Of a stretch of 64,000 nucleotides of DNA, positions 16,061-24,307 are shown piece after piece (the stretch's first letter is position 1; every line of letters starts with the position of its first letter). Below the pieces are notes generated by a model. It worked only from the letters and a program-made list of their open reading frames with translations. It did no database searches and was not told where the DNA came from. The stretch is from assembly GCA_041665525.1 (NCBI GenBank), contig JBAYIS010000010.1:45755-109754 (forward strand), read 5' to 3'. The position numbers were made by a program, and so were the translations under genes. The stretch comes from UBA8401 sp041665525. Lineage in GTDB: Bacteria > Bacteroidota > Ignavibacteria > UBA10030 > UBA8401.

Positions 16061-16669
16061 TTACAGACGGTCGCGCAGCCACCGTTGAATATCTCCCAAG
16101 CATTCATCGTTAATCTGGTGAGCCATGGGATATTCACTATACGTGACATGGGCATTCGACGTAGAAAGAAGTGCATTCGTCTTCCGCGCGGACGCAATCG
16201 GGATGACGGGGTCGTTAAGACCGTGTGAAATGAAAATACTCAGGTCCTGAAGCTCGTTTAGCTTATACTCCGGTTCCAGTTCTTTTGGTGCGAATCCGCT
16301 TAATGCAAGAATTCCGGCACAGAGTTTTGGCTGTGTTAAAGCGATTGCGTAAGACATGATCGCTCCCATGCTGAATCCGAGCAAAAACAGTTTTTCTGTT
16401 TTTAAAGGAGCAAGAAAAGAAAGGATCTCATTTTTACTATGGAGAAAACTCTTTTCATCCACGCTGCCGTCCTCAAACAGATCGAACCAAGTATACCCGC
16501 CCCAGTCGAACTCAAATGGCGCGCGCAGAGAGTAAATGTCCAATCGAGGATCAAGATGACTTTTGAGTCCAAACAGATCGTGTTCGTCCGAACCGCGGCC
16601 GTGCAGCATAATCAAAGTGGTTTTTTTTGAATTTTGTTGCGACGCGGGCTGAAAAACGGAATGCAGCAT
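16061..16669 (-). CDS. Alpha/beta hydrolase, carboxylesterase/phospholipase family
   Basis: 202 residues with the serine-hydrolase triad Ser100 (GFSMG), Asp153 (HGLNDPVIP) and His184 (PMAHQI), plus the oxyanion-side LHGRGSDEHDL motif near residue 22. It matches the Abhydrolase_2 carboxylesterase/lysophospholipase group of small cytoplasmic esterases. No signal peptide. Substrate unknown. It follows marC by about 45 bases and precedes the propeller kinase. Confidence 0.88.
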   Translation of the reverse strand: MLHSVFQPASQQNSKKTTLIMLHGRGSDEHDLFGLKSHLDPRLDIYSLRAPFEFDWGGYTWFDLFEDGSVDEKSFLHSKNEILSFLAPLKTEKLFLLGFSMGAIMSYAIALTQPKLCAGILALSGFAPKELEPEYKLNELQDLSIFISHGLNDPVIPIASARKTNALLSTSNAHVTYSEYPMAHQINDECLGDIQRWLRDRL

Positions 16670-16714
16670 AGCAAGGCACTAAGTTTATGGAAATCGGCGA
16701 AACGTCCGTTCCGG

Positions 16715-17314
16715 TTATTTGAGGATATTTTGTACGCCTACGCGGATCATCATCACCGCGATTGCAACCAAAAAGAGTGCGGCAACTTTTGCAAAGGCTT
16801 TCGTTCCCCCTTCACCCATCAGTTTTATGACAAGGTCGGAATGGCGGAACATGATCCAGACAATGAACAAATTTACTGCGAGCGAGACCATGGAGATCCA
16901 ATATCCGTACGCATCAACGATTATGATGATCGTCGTCAGCGCTCCGGGTCCCATAATCAAAGGAATGCCGATCGGAACGACGCCGACCGAGGTGTTCGGT
17001 TTCCGTTCTTCCTCTCCGCCGGAGAAGAGCAGATCGGTGACGCCGAGGACCAACAGAACAATTCCTCCGCCGATTCGGAAATCATTTTCCGTAATGCTGA
17101 GAAATTTGAAGATTACTTTTCCGAGAACGAGAAAGACCAGCGCGACAGCCGCCGAAGTCAATGTTGCTTCAACAATCAGCTTGCGCCGCGCTTTCAGCGT
17201 CATTCCCTCAGTCAACGAGATGAAAATAGGAACGAGTCCCGGCACATCTATCGCAACGAAAAGCGGAATGAACGCCATGATCAAATCGTTCAATATGTTG
17301 AGGGCATCTTTCAT
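16715..17314 (-). CDS. MarC-family integral membrane protein
   Basis: 199 residues with six hydrophobic segments and MarC features: FIPLFVAIDVPGLVPIF at the N-terminus, GGGIVLLVLGVTDLL, and PIGIPLIMGPGALTT in the fourth segment. MarC proteins resemble small neutral amino acid transporters but their function is unsettled. It starts three bases after the stop of the 85-residue unknown protein, so the two are probably translationally coupled. Confidence 0.9.
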   Translation of the reverse strand: MKDALNILNDLIMAFIPLFVAIDVPGLVPIFISLTEGMTLKARRKLIVEATLTSAAVALVFLVLGKVIFKFLSITENDFRIGGGIVLLVLGVTDLLFSGGEEERKPNTSVGVVPIGIPLIMGPGALTTIIIIVDAYGYWISMVSLAVNLFIVWIMFRHSDLVIKLMGEGGTKAFAKVAALFLVAIAVMMIRVGVQNILK

Positions 17315-17317
17315 TAA

Positions 17318-17575
17318 TTATACGGACATCTTCTTCAATTCTGCCTCGATAATTGAAACCGTTTCTTTTTCGGGGATCAAAATTCGCGCGCCTGAGTGTT
17401 TCACGGCGTCGGCGACGGAACCCTTCTTCTCCTTCAGAAGGAGCCAGATGTGATAGCCGAGCCGCGATTGATCGTTCGGTTCTTTTGTGGGAATGGATTT
17501 GACGCTGTCATAAGCAATCTTCTCCAATGATGTCGCGTCTGCGTATTTTACGGTTGCCGGTGCTGTCGTAGACAT
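17318..17575 (-). CDS. Small conserved-looking protein of unknown function
   Basis: 85 residues from the ATG at 17575, chosen because AAGGAG stands about 7 bases upstream; an in-frame ATG seven codons earlier has no such site. The protein is soluble and mixed alpha/beta, beginning MSTTAPATVKYADATSLEK, with a central QSRLGYHIWLLLKEKKGS segment and a helical C-terminus. I do not recognise a family. Tight coupling to marC suggests a shared role. Confidence 0.65.
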   Translation of the reverse strand: MSTTAPATVKYADATSLEKIAYDSVKSIPTKEPNDQSRLGYHIWLLLKEKKGSVADAVKHSGARILIPEKETVSIIEAELKKMSV

Positions 17576-17628
17576 AGAAAACTCCTTTATATGCATTATT
17601 GATCGAACCGGAGCAATATAATCAACAC

Positions 17629-18855
17629 TTACTTGAGAAGCATCGACTCTTTCATCCCCAGGATCTTCATCATCTTGCCTGCGAGTTGTTCCAGGAGTGA
17701 CCGGTGCTGCTCGACAGAGCCGAACCGCTCGGCGTAATCGTGCATCGCGGCAATCATTCCGATGTCCTTTCCCGCTTTCTCACTCAAGTAGTATTTGTTA
17801 TTCATGATCTCGATGTAGAGCTCTGCCGCCGTTTTTCCTTGAAAGAATTCCAGAATGTGTTCGGACCGGAAGAGGGTGCAGATCGGGACGAAGATGGTTT
17901 CATACCAATCCCGCGTAGCGGCGGCAAGGTCCACATCCTGCCGCAGCCGCTCACTCATATACCACTTATGTTCTTCGATATGTTTCAGGAACTGGTCGAC
18001 ATAGGCAGGATTGAAGATGCTTCCGAGGAACTTGTCGATGTTGAACGATGTCTGCTGTTCGAACTTCTTTTTTTTCATCTCTACCTTATAAAGCAGCTGA
18101 TAACGCTCGCGAATAAACTCTTTGTCTTCTTCGGTACCGGCGAGTTCACGCTTAATGCCGCTCGCCCGCAAATCTTCCACGATCCAGTCCATCGATTCGA
18201 AGAAGAAGGCCAAGTCCGCTTCGCGCAGGGATCGGGAGATGCAGGGGCGAATCTCCACTGTCTCCGCATCGGAAAGATAGGCCACGAGCATCGTCTGCTT
18301 CCCGACGAACGGCACGTCCCTCTTTTCAAATTTAATCAACGTGTTAGCCAGCGACGAGTCCCCCCAGTAAATGCCGTTACTGTGCAGTTGCACGAACAGC
18401 CGCACGATCGCTTCCCAGATCTTCCGCCGGTTTTCTTCCCTAAAATTTCGCGAGTACAGCATGGAATCCGGCAGCACTTTGTTCACCAGCACTGTAACAG
18501 TATGCGAAACGAAATTCTCTTCGTATTGGATTCCAACGGGCGTTTCAACGGGAAGCGGCGGTTCTTCGCGTACGACAAATCCGGCGGGGACAAGCGTATG
18601 GATTCCGCGGAGAAGCATTTGTTCATAATGGTCGATCTCTTTCCTGGAGATTTCCTCGCTGATCTCTTTGATGCCAAACGAGAATCGTCCCGCCTTTACA
18701 AATATGACCACGTGGCGTGAAATACCCCGTTTAATATCCAGCACCTGCACGCCAAAACGGTGCCACTCCGCTATCGGTTGCGTCCAGGGCAGTTTCTTCA
18801 GTTCGGCCTCGAAGAGAGGATCGACGTGAAAACGGATTGTAGGAGTATCATTCAT
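17629..18855 (-). CDS. DUF4032 protein with lipopolysaccharide-kinase-like N-terminus
   Basis: 408 residues from the ATG at 18855 (the longer frame needs a TTG). The N-terminal half resembles a degenerate protein-kinase/Kdo-kinase fold: a catalytic-loop-like LHSNGIYWGDSSLANTLI (Asp and Asn present) followed by VAYLSDAETVEI in the place of the DFG region. The C-terminal half corresponds to DUF4032, charged and helical with two similar segments, HIEEHKWYMSERLRQDVDL and EIMNNKYYLSEKAGKDIGM. Function unknown. It sits in a membrane/envelope-biased operon with dedA and uppP. Confidence 0.75.
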   Translation of the reverse strand: MNDTPTIRFHVDPLFEAELKKLPWTQPIAEWHRFGVQVLDIKRGISRHVVIFVKAGRFSFGIKEISEEISRKEIDHYEQMLLRGIHTLVPAGFVVREEPPLPVETPVGIQYEENFVSHTVTVLVNKVLPDSMLYSRNFREENRRKIWEAIVRLFVQLHSNGIYWGDSSLANTLIKFEKRDVPFVGKQTMLVAYLSDAETVEIRPCISRSLREADLAFFFESMDWIVEDLRASGIKRELAGTEEDKEFIRERYQLLYKVEMKKKKFEQQTSFNIDKFLGSIFNPAYVDQFLKHIEEHKWYMSERLRQDVDLAAATRDWYETIFVPICTLFRSEHILEFFQGKTAAELYIEIMNNKYYLSEKAGKDIGMIAAMHDYAERFGSVEQHRSLLEQLAGKMMKILGMKESMLLK

Positions 18856-18930
18856 GGCACACAAAGATACGGAATTATTGCGATGATGTGCCGGAGCGCC
18901 GGCATGATGCCGCCGGTCCGCAGGAACGCG

Positions 18931-19557
18931 CTATTGCTTTTTGCTGTAGCGCACCTGAAGATACTTTATGATACCCGGAAGGATGGAGAGGAAAACGATG
19001 AAGAGAATAACAAGTTCCAAATGGTTCACAATAGCCGGGAATGCTGTACCGAGGAAATATCCCGTCAGCGTCATGCTGAGCACCCACGATGTACCGCCGA
19101 CGATGTTGTATGTGACGAATTTTGAGTACGGCATTTCGCCGATCCCCGCAACAACCGGTGCGAACGTCCGCGCGAACGGCATCCAGCGGGCAACGACAAT
19201 GGTGAAGGATCCGTACTTTTCATAGAATTCTTTAGTGGCGATGAGGTGTTTCTTTTTGAAGAACCGCGAATCTTCGCGTGCATACAGCGCATGACCGCCG
19301 GTTTTTCCGATGTAATAGCCTGCGGCGTCCCCCGTTATGGCGGCAACAACTAGCAGAACATTCAGTTCATAAATATTGAACAATCCCTGCGCTGCAAACA
19401 ATCCGGCGGTAAACAACAATGAATCTCCCGGTAGAAAAAATCCGACGAGGAGTCCCGTTTCAGAAAAGACGATCAGGAACAGTCCAACATATCCGGCCCA
19501 CGCAACCAATGCCTGAATATCCCGCAGTTTGTCAAAAAATTCTGTGATAAATTCCAT
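18931..19557 (-). CDS. DedA-family (VTT domain) membrane protein
   Basis: 208 residues with the SNARE-associated/VTT domain: GLLVGFFLPGDSLLFTAGLFA, GDAAGYYIGKTGG and VVARWMPFARTFAPVVAGIGEM, the last holding the conserved arginines of DedA proteins. DedA members are implicated in lipid flipping, including undecaprenyl-phosphate recycling, which fits its place 15 bases after uppP on the same strand. Confidence 0.93.
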   Translation of the reverse strand: MEFITEFFDKLRDIQALVAWAGYVGLFLIVFSETGLLVGFFLPGDSLLFTAGLFAAQGLFNIYELNVLLVVAAITGDAAGYYIGKTGGHALYAREDSRFFKKKHLIATKEFYEKYGSFTIVVARWMPFARTFAPVVAGIGEMPYSKFVTYNIVGGTSWVLSMTLTGYFLGTAFPAIVNHLELVILFIVFLSILPGIIKYLQVRYSKKQ

Positions 19558-19572
19558 GGATGATAATCCTGA

Positions 19573-20424
19573 TCAAAGTGGCATTAAAATTCCGGTGTTC
19601 AACAAATAGATCAGTCCCGCACCGATCACCAGACGGTAGATGATAAAAATGTACGTCGTGTGGTTCTTCAGATAATTAAGAAGGAAAGCAATGGAGGCGT
19701 ATCCGACAATACCCGAAACAAAGGTCGCAACGATAACATTCGCTACACCAATATCCGAAGAGAGCAGCAGTTCCCGCTCTTTCACCAATTCCAGCACACC
19801 TGCGGCAAAAACGGAAGGCAGCGAAAGCAGAAAAGAAAACCGCGCGGCTGTTTCTCGGCTCATCCCCGCCAACAATCCTCCGGTGATGGTTGTTCCCGAA
19901 CGGGATGAACCGGGAATAAGAGCGATGCTCTGCCAGATTCCGACAACGACGGCATCTTTCCACGTCAGATCGTTCAGCAACTTCAGATGCTCACCCCGCG
20001 CAAGTTTTTTCTTGGTGATCGCTTCCGCGATCATAAGTATAACGGCTAGGACGATAAGTGATCCGCTGATGATATAGAGAGAGCGGAACGATGTTTCAAT
20101 CTGATGTTTCAGCAGCAGACCAAAGAAGACGATCGGCACTGTTCCCGCTGCGATCATCCATCCCATTTGTGCATCCCGGTTATAAAAGAGTTTTCTGCTC
20201 ACAATTCCTTTAACAACAGCAATCGTGATCGTGCGAATGTCGATTCGAAAGTAGAAAAGCACGGCGACGAGCGTGCCAAACTGGATAACAGCGGTGAAGG
20301 CTGCGCCGGGATCGTTCCATCCCAACAACGCTGGAATGATACGCAGATGCCCCGTGCTGCTGATCGGCAGGAATTCTGTTAGTCCTTGAATGATTCCCAG
20401 AATGATTGCTTGTAAGAGATCCAT
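19573..20424 (-). CDS. uppP: Undecaprenyl-diphosphatase
   Basis: 283 residues from the ATG at 20424; the open frame extends 107 codons upstream through a hairpin and the divergent gene's leader and is not credible there. UppP dephosphorylates undecaprenyl pyrophosphate for peptidoglycan and polysaccharide synthesis. Signature motifs are visible: GIIQGLTEFLPISSTGHL (Glu and Ser essential) near residue 12 and PGSSRSGTTITGGLLAGM near residue 165, with multiple membrane helices. It heads an operon with dedA. Confidence 0.95.
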   Translation of the reverse strand: MDLLQAIILGIIQGLTEFLPISSTGHLRIIPALLGWNDPGAAFTAVIQFGTLVAVLFYFRIDIRTITIAVVKGIVSRKLFYNRDAQMGWMIAAGTVPIVFFGLLLKHQIETSFRSLYIISGSLIVLAVILMIAEAITKKKLARGEHLKLLNDLTWKDAVVVGIWQSIALIPGSSRSGTTITGGLLAGMSRETAARFSFLLSLPSVFAAGVLELVKERELLLSSDIGVANVIVATFVSGIVGYASIAFLLNYLKNHTTYIFIIYRLVIGAGLIYLLNTGILMPL

Positions 20425-20443
20425 ACGATTTGATTGGCAATAA

Positions 20444-20470
20444 AAAAGAGGAGTGAGATACTCCTCTTTT
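20444..20470 (-). terminator. Terminator-like hairpin in the uppP leader
   Basis: Perfect 11-bp arms AAAAGAGGAGT / ACTCCTCTTTT with a 5-base loop, followed on the minus strand by more T (TTTTTTATT), only 20 bases before the uppP ATG. No minus-strand gene lies close upstream (the SpoVG-like gene is 1.7 kb away), so it could be a leader attenuator or a barrier in the divergent promoter region. Confidence 0.6.
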
Positions 20471-20626
20471 ATAACAGGACAAGGTACGAAAAAAATATTC
20501 CCTTTCAAAAGAAAGCATCGGGAAGAAAAAACAGTTGAATTCCTTCGATTTAAGTTGTACTCTAGCCGGGTATACAAGAGAGTATTTGTCTCTTCATTAA
20601 ATCCTCCACAACACACACTATACACC

Positions 20627-22042
20627 ATGAGCACTTCCACTTCCACTAAATCCCAGTTTGGGACCCTTATCACGGTCTTTTTCTTCTGGGGATTTCTCGC
20701 AGCGTCGAACGGCGTCTTCATTCCGTTCTGTAAAGAACATTTCAACTTGTCGCAGTTCCAATCACAGCTGATCGACCTCGCCTTTTATCTTGCATATTTT
20801 GTCGGATCTCTGGCCTTATACCTGACCGAGCGACTGATGAAGATCGATTTCCTGAACAAGATCGGGTATAAAATGGGGATCGCTTACGGTCTCTTCATCT
20901 CTGCCGCCGGCGCAATTGCAATGATCGGTGCAATCAATATCGGCAACTACTGGCTGATTCTTGGTTCGTTGTTTCTGATAGCTGTCGGTTTCTCACTGCA
21001 ACAGACATGCGCTCAGCCTTTTGCCATCGCCCTGGGAAAACCGGAAACTGGTTCTCACCGGCTGAATTTGGCGGGCGGATTAAATTCGTTTGGAACAACA
21101 ATCGGTCCGTTGATCGTCAGTTATTTCCTCTTCGGAGGATTGACGAAGAACGTTCAGGTCGAGATATCTTCCGTTAATGAAATGTATATGATGTTGGCAG
21201 GTCTCTTCATTGCCGTTGCAATATTCTTCATTTTCTCCAATCTACCAAAAATCACGCAGGACGAGCATATCGAAGCGGGGCGCGGTGCGCTAAAATATCC
21301 GCAGTTGGTCTTTGGTATGATCGCCATCTTTGTTTACGTGGGTGTTGAGGTGACAATTCAAAGCAACATGGGAGCACTGCTGAAGCTTCCTGAATTCGGC
21401 GGATATGACGAATCGGAAATCTCCCGTTTCATTTCCTTGTTCTGGGGCAGTTTGATGATAGGACGTTGGACTGGCGCCATCACCGTGTTTAATCTGACCA
21501 AACTCTGGAAGAATATTCTCACCGTTGTTGTTCCCTATATTGCATTTGGAGTGATCCTTGGTGCGAATTCATTAAACGGTACCGATGTGAGTGATTTGTA
21601 TGTTTACGCATTCGTCATTGCTATTCAAATCGTGGGATTCTTCATCGGTCAGGAAAAACCAGCAAAGACGCTGCTCGTCTTCTCCCTGCTGGGTATGGCG
21701 GCAATGTCCGTTGGTATGCTGACGACAGGGAAAGTTGCCATTTTTGCTTTCATCAGCGGCGGACTTTTCTGCTCGGTAATGTGGCCGAACATCTTCTCCC
21801 TTTCTGTGGCAGGTTTGGGAAAATATACCAGTCAGGGTTCTACATTCCTTATCATGATGATTCTTGGTGGAGCGTTGATTCCTCCATTCCAGGGATGGAT
21901 CAGTGATGTGCTGGATAATATCCACCTATCTTATATCGTCACCATCTTCTTGTTTGGATATCTTGCGTTCTTTGCTCTAAAAGCAAAATCAGTCCTGAAA
22001 GCACAGGGAATCGATTACGAGACAGCGGCAGGCTCGCATTGA
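20627..22042 (+). CDS. FHS-family sugar:H+ symporter (fucose/glucose/galactose permease-like, MFS)
   Basis: 471 residues from the ATG at 20627. Twelve hydrophobic segments and FHS-type MFS features: FFFWGFLAASNGVFIPFCKEHF in helix 1, QTCAQPFAIALGKPETGSHRLNLAGGLNSFGTTIGPL in helices 4-5, and SLFWGSLMIGRW in helix 8. The family imports fucose, glucose, galactose or N-acetylglucosamine by proton symport. Sole plus-strand gene in this region, divergent from uppP and ended by a terminator at 22067. Substrate is uncertain; MurQ nearby would fit an amino-sugar but is on the other strand. Confidence 0.9.
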   Translation: MSTSTSTKSQFGTLITVFFFWGFLAASNGVFIPFCKEHFNLSQFQSQLIDLAFYLAYFVGSLALYLTERLMKIDFLNKIGYKMGIAYGLFISAAGAIAMIGAINIGNYWLILGSLFLIAVGFSLQQTCAQPFAIALGKPETGSHRLNLAGGLNSFGTTIGPLIVSYFLFGGLTKNVQVEISSVNEMYMMLAGLFIAVAIFFIFSNLPKITQDEHIEAGRGALKYPQLVFGMIAIFVYVGVEVTIQSNMGALLKLPEFGGYDESEISRFISLFWGSLMIGRWTGAITVFNLTKLWKNILTVVVPYIAFGVILGANSLNGTDVSDLYVYAFVIAIQIVGFFIGQEKPAKTLLVFSLLGMAAMSVGMLTTGKVAIFAFISGGLFCSVMWPNIFSLSVAGLGKYTSQGSTFLIMMILGGALIPPFQGWISDVLDNIHLSYIVTIFLFGYLAFFALKAKSVLKAQGIDYETAAGSH

Positions 22043-22066
22043 CCGGGTAAACGGTAGAAATGAAAT

Positions 22067-22095
22067 AAAAAACGTCCTTTAAGAGGACGTTTTTT
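22067..22095. terminator. Bidirectional terminator
   Basis: Arms AAAAAACGTCCT / AGGACGTTTTTT with a 5-base loop between the convergent sugar transporter and SpoVG-like gene; U-runs are available on both strands. Confidence 0.85.
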
Positions 22096-22126
22096 ATTTG
22101 CGGTAGTTGAGAGAGGAATGGTAAAT

Positions 22127-22384
22127 TTAATCGGCGGACATTTTTGAATACTCCGACAACGCCATCGATGTCAGCTTGTCTTTCAGCTCTTTGGGCATCA
22201 ATACTTTGTCCCAGTATTTCCCCTTATCATTCTTGTCCTGATCCGACGGAACGCCGATAAACAGTCCGTTCTTGCCGTCAGCGATTTTAAAGCCTTTAAT
22301 CGTGAACCCTTCCGACGTTTCAAGGTCGAAGAACGCCCGCAGATTGTTCGCGCCGGCGAATTGTTTCATGTTGACTACATTCAT
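22127..22384 (-). CDS. SpoVG-family protein
   Basis: 85 residues from the ATG at 22384, placed by an AGGAGG site 5 bases upstream; the longer frame is not needed. SpoVG proteins are small nucleic-acid-binding regulators. The match lies in LRAFFDLETSEGFTIKGFKI, GKNGLFIGVPSDQDK and GKYWDKVLMPKEL, paralleling the family's FVVKGIKVIEGKNGLFVAMPS and the following H-P region. It is single-domain and probably monocistronic. Confidence 0.8.
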   Translation of the reverse strand: MNVVNMKQFAGANNLRAFFDLETSEGFTIKGFKIADGKNGLFIGVPSDQDKNDKGKYWDKVLMPKELKDKLTSMALSEYSKMSAD

Positions 22385-22569
22385 ACTGCCTCCTATGGAT
22401 TGTGAAGAAAATGTACTGCTGGATTGCGTGGAGGCAAAATTACTAACGGCGAAAATCGCAGTCAAGAAATATGCATTGACCAAGTAGGTCGGTGGCGTGA
22501 AAAGGTATTACAAATGGATTCGGCGGTAAAAAGTATTGTTGAAAAAGGCATTGAATGAAAAGCGGCAAA

Positions 22570-23520
22570 TTAAGTAATGGAACGGGACTTTCCTTCAATC
22601 GCCGCACGGACGAAGCCGTTGGCTTTTTGCAGTCGCTGCACAGCTTCATCAAAACCGACATTTGCCTTAATCATCACTAGAGCGGTCTTCACATGTCCCT
22701 TTGCTTCGTTGAGACGGCGCTCCGCAGTGGCATAGTCTACCTCCGTTACCGTCATCACCACCCGTTTTGCCCGCTCTACCAATTTGTTGTTGGTCATTTG
22801 AAGATCGATCATCATGTTTTCATACACCTTGCCCAGGCGAATCATCGCTGTGGTGGTGATCATGTTCAAAATCATTTTCTGTGCCGTTCCGCTTTTCATC
22901 CGGGTGGAACCCATAATCACTTCCGGGCCGACCTCAGCGCAGATGGCAACATCCAATGCGTCGGCCAGATGTTTATATTCCGCTAGTTCAAGATTCTTTC
23001 TGGGATTGGTTGTAATGTAAACTGTTTTCGCTCCCCGCTCTTTAGCCCTTATCACTGCACCGATCACATACGGGGTGCGCAAACTTGCGGCAATACCGCA
23101 GACGACATCGTTCGGTCCGACATTCTTTGTATCAATATCGTTTACGCCGGTTTCTGGTCTATCTTCCGCACCTTCAACAGAACTGAACATAGCACCGTTA
23201 CCCCCGGCAATCATCCCTTGCACCATCTCCGGTGAAACGCCGAAGGTGGGAGGGCATTCGCTGGCATCGACAACACCCACCCTTCCGCTGGTGCCGGCTC
23301 CGACGTAGATCAAGCGCCCGTCATGAACAAAAGCATTTACTACTAATTCAACGGCTTGAGTGATGTACGGGATTTGTTCTTCAACGGCGAAAGATACTTT
23401 TTTGTCTTCATTATTGATTATGGCAAGAATATCGCTGACCGAACGCGTGTCGAGGTTCCACGTATCCGGATTGCGCTGCTCGGTAGAAAGATTCTGCAGT
23501 TGTTGAAAGAGTTTGTTCAT
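22570..23520 (-). CDS. murQ: N-acetylmuramic acid 6-phosphate etherase
   Basis: 316 residues. MurQ cleaves the lactyl ether of MurNAc-6-P to give GlcNAc-6-P and D-lactate in peptidoglycan recycling. The SIS domain is evident: YVGAGTSGRVGVVDASECPP near residue 73 (catalytic Glu in ASECPPTF), MIAGGNGAMFSSVEGAED, and GSTRMKSGTAQKMILNM near residue 213. The C-terminal helical domain follows. It precedes rsmG on the coding direction's downstream side (17-base gap), sharing its transcript. No MurNAc kinase or PTS gene is nearby. Confidence 0.95.
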   Translation of the reverse strand: MNKLFQQLQNLSTEQRNPDTWNLDTRSVSDILAIINNEDKKVSFAVEEQIPYITQAVELVVNAFVHDGRLIYVGAGTSGRVGVVDASECPPTFGVSPEMVQGMIAGGNGAMFSSVEGAEDRPETGVNDIDTKNVGPNDVVCGIAASLRTPYVIGAVIRAKERGAKTVYITTNPRKNLELAEYKHLADALDVAICAEVGPEVIMGSTRMKSGTAQKMILNMITTTAMIRLGKVYENMMIDLQMTNNKLVERAKRVVMTVTEVDYATAERRLNEAKGHVKTALVMIKANVGFDEAVQRLQKANGFVRAAIEGKSRSIT

Positions 23521-23537
23521 TTCAAAAATATCCTCAG

Positions 23538-24287
23538 TTACCGTGCTGTTGCGATGATCAGTTTTTTATCCAGATTCTCAAACACTTCGCTTCCCGGGAA
23601 GACCAGCGGCACACTGGTGAACGCGATATTGGGAAAAACTTTTTGCGCAGTTTTTTCCTCTTCCTCTATCTCCGCCCCTTTGAATGTAATCAAAGAAGGA
23701 ACGGAAAGGGAGAGTTTTTCCGCCATGGTGTTTCTGCCCGTTTCATTTTTTAGAAAAGGAATTCCCCAGATAATTAAGTTGGAAAGACTGCTTACAGAGC
23801 GGGCAACAACAACATCAAAGCTTCGTGAGAACGATGGTTGTTTTTGTATCTCTTCTGCTCTTCCCCAAACAGTTAAAACATTTTTTAATGCGAGAGATTC
23901 GGCCATGGATTGCACCGCAGAGATCTTTTTTTGAGTGGAGTCGAGGAGGACAAAAGAACATTCGGGTAAAAGTATTGCCAGGGGAATTCCCGGAAATCCT
24001 CCTCCCGTTCCCAGATCCAGAATTCTGGATCCGTTCCGGAAAACGATCTTAAACAGCATCGTCAAAGAAAGGGAAATATGCCCCCGCCAGATATTTTCCT
24101 CGTTCTTTCTGGAGACCAGATTAATTTTTTTATTCCACTCCAAAAGAAGCTTTCGATACTGTGTTAAAAGGGCAATATCTATATCCGTTATAGAGACACC
24201 ATTTTTCTTACAGAGCGTATAGAGCCAAAGTTCGTCGTTGGTCATTGTTTCACGTGAAACGTGCTGATGATCATCCTCGGTGGTCAT
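23538..24287 (-). CDS. rsmG: 16S rRNA (guanine527-N7)-methyltransferase
   Basis: 249 residues. RsmG methylates G527 of 16S rRNA with SAM. Motif I is LDLGTGGGFPGIPLAILLPE (near residue 92), followed by DSTQKKISAV and a late VVARSVSSL. The first 14 residues (MTTEDDHQHVSRET) contain a parS site at DNA level and are not conserved in the family; a start at the second ATG (24245) would leave parS intergenic. It follows mnmG by 20 bases, the common bacterial gidA-gidB order. Confidence 0.95.
   Translation of the reverse strand: MTTEDDHQHVSRETMTNDELWLYTLCKKNGVSITDIDIALLTQYRKLLLEWNKKINLVSRKNEENIWRGHISLSLTMLFKIVFRNGSRILDLGTGGGFPGIPLAILLPECSFVLLDSTQKKISAVQSMAESLALKNVLTVWGRAEEIQKQPSFSRSFDVVVARSVSSLSNLIIWGIPFLKNETGRNTMAEKLSLSVPSLITFKGAEIEEEEKTAQKVFPNIAFTSVPLVFPGSEVFENLDKKLIIATAR
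24246..24261. promoter_or_regulatory. parS centromere site 1
   Basis: TGTTTCACGTGAAACG, one mismatch in the last base from the universal ParB/Spo0J palindrome TGTTTCACGTGAAACA. It overlaps the 5' end of rsmG. Confidence 0.93.
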
Positions 24288-24307
24288 TCCAAATTCTGAG
24301 AAGAGAG

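Noticed and set aside
20425..20745. 107-codon N-terminal extension of UppP
   Set aside because: Not conserved in the family, crosses a terminator-like hairpin and the divergent gene's start region.
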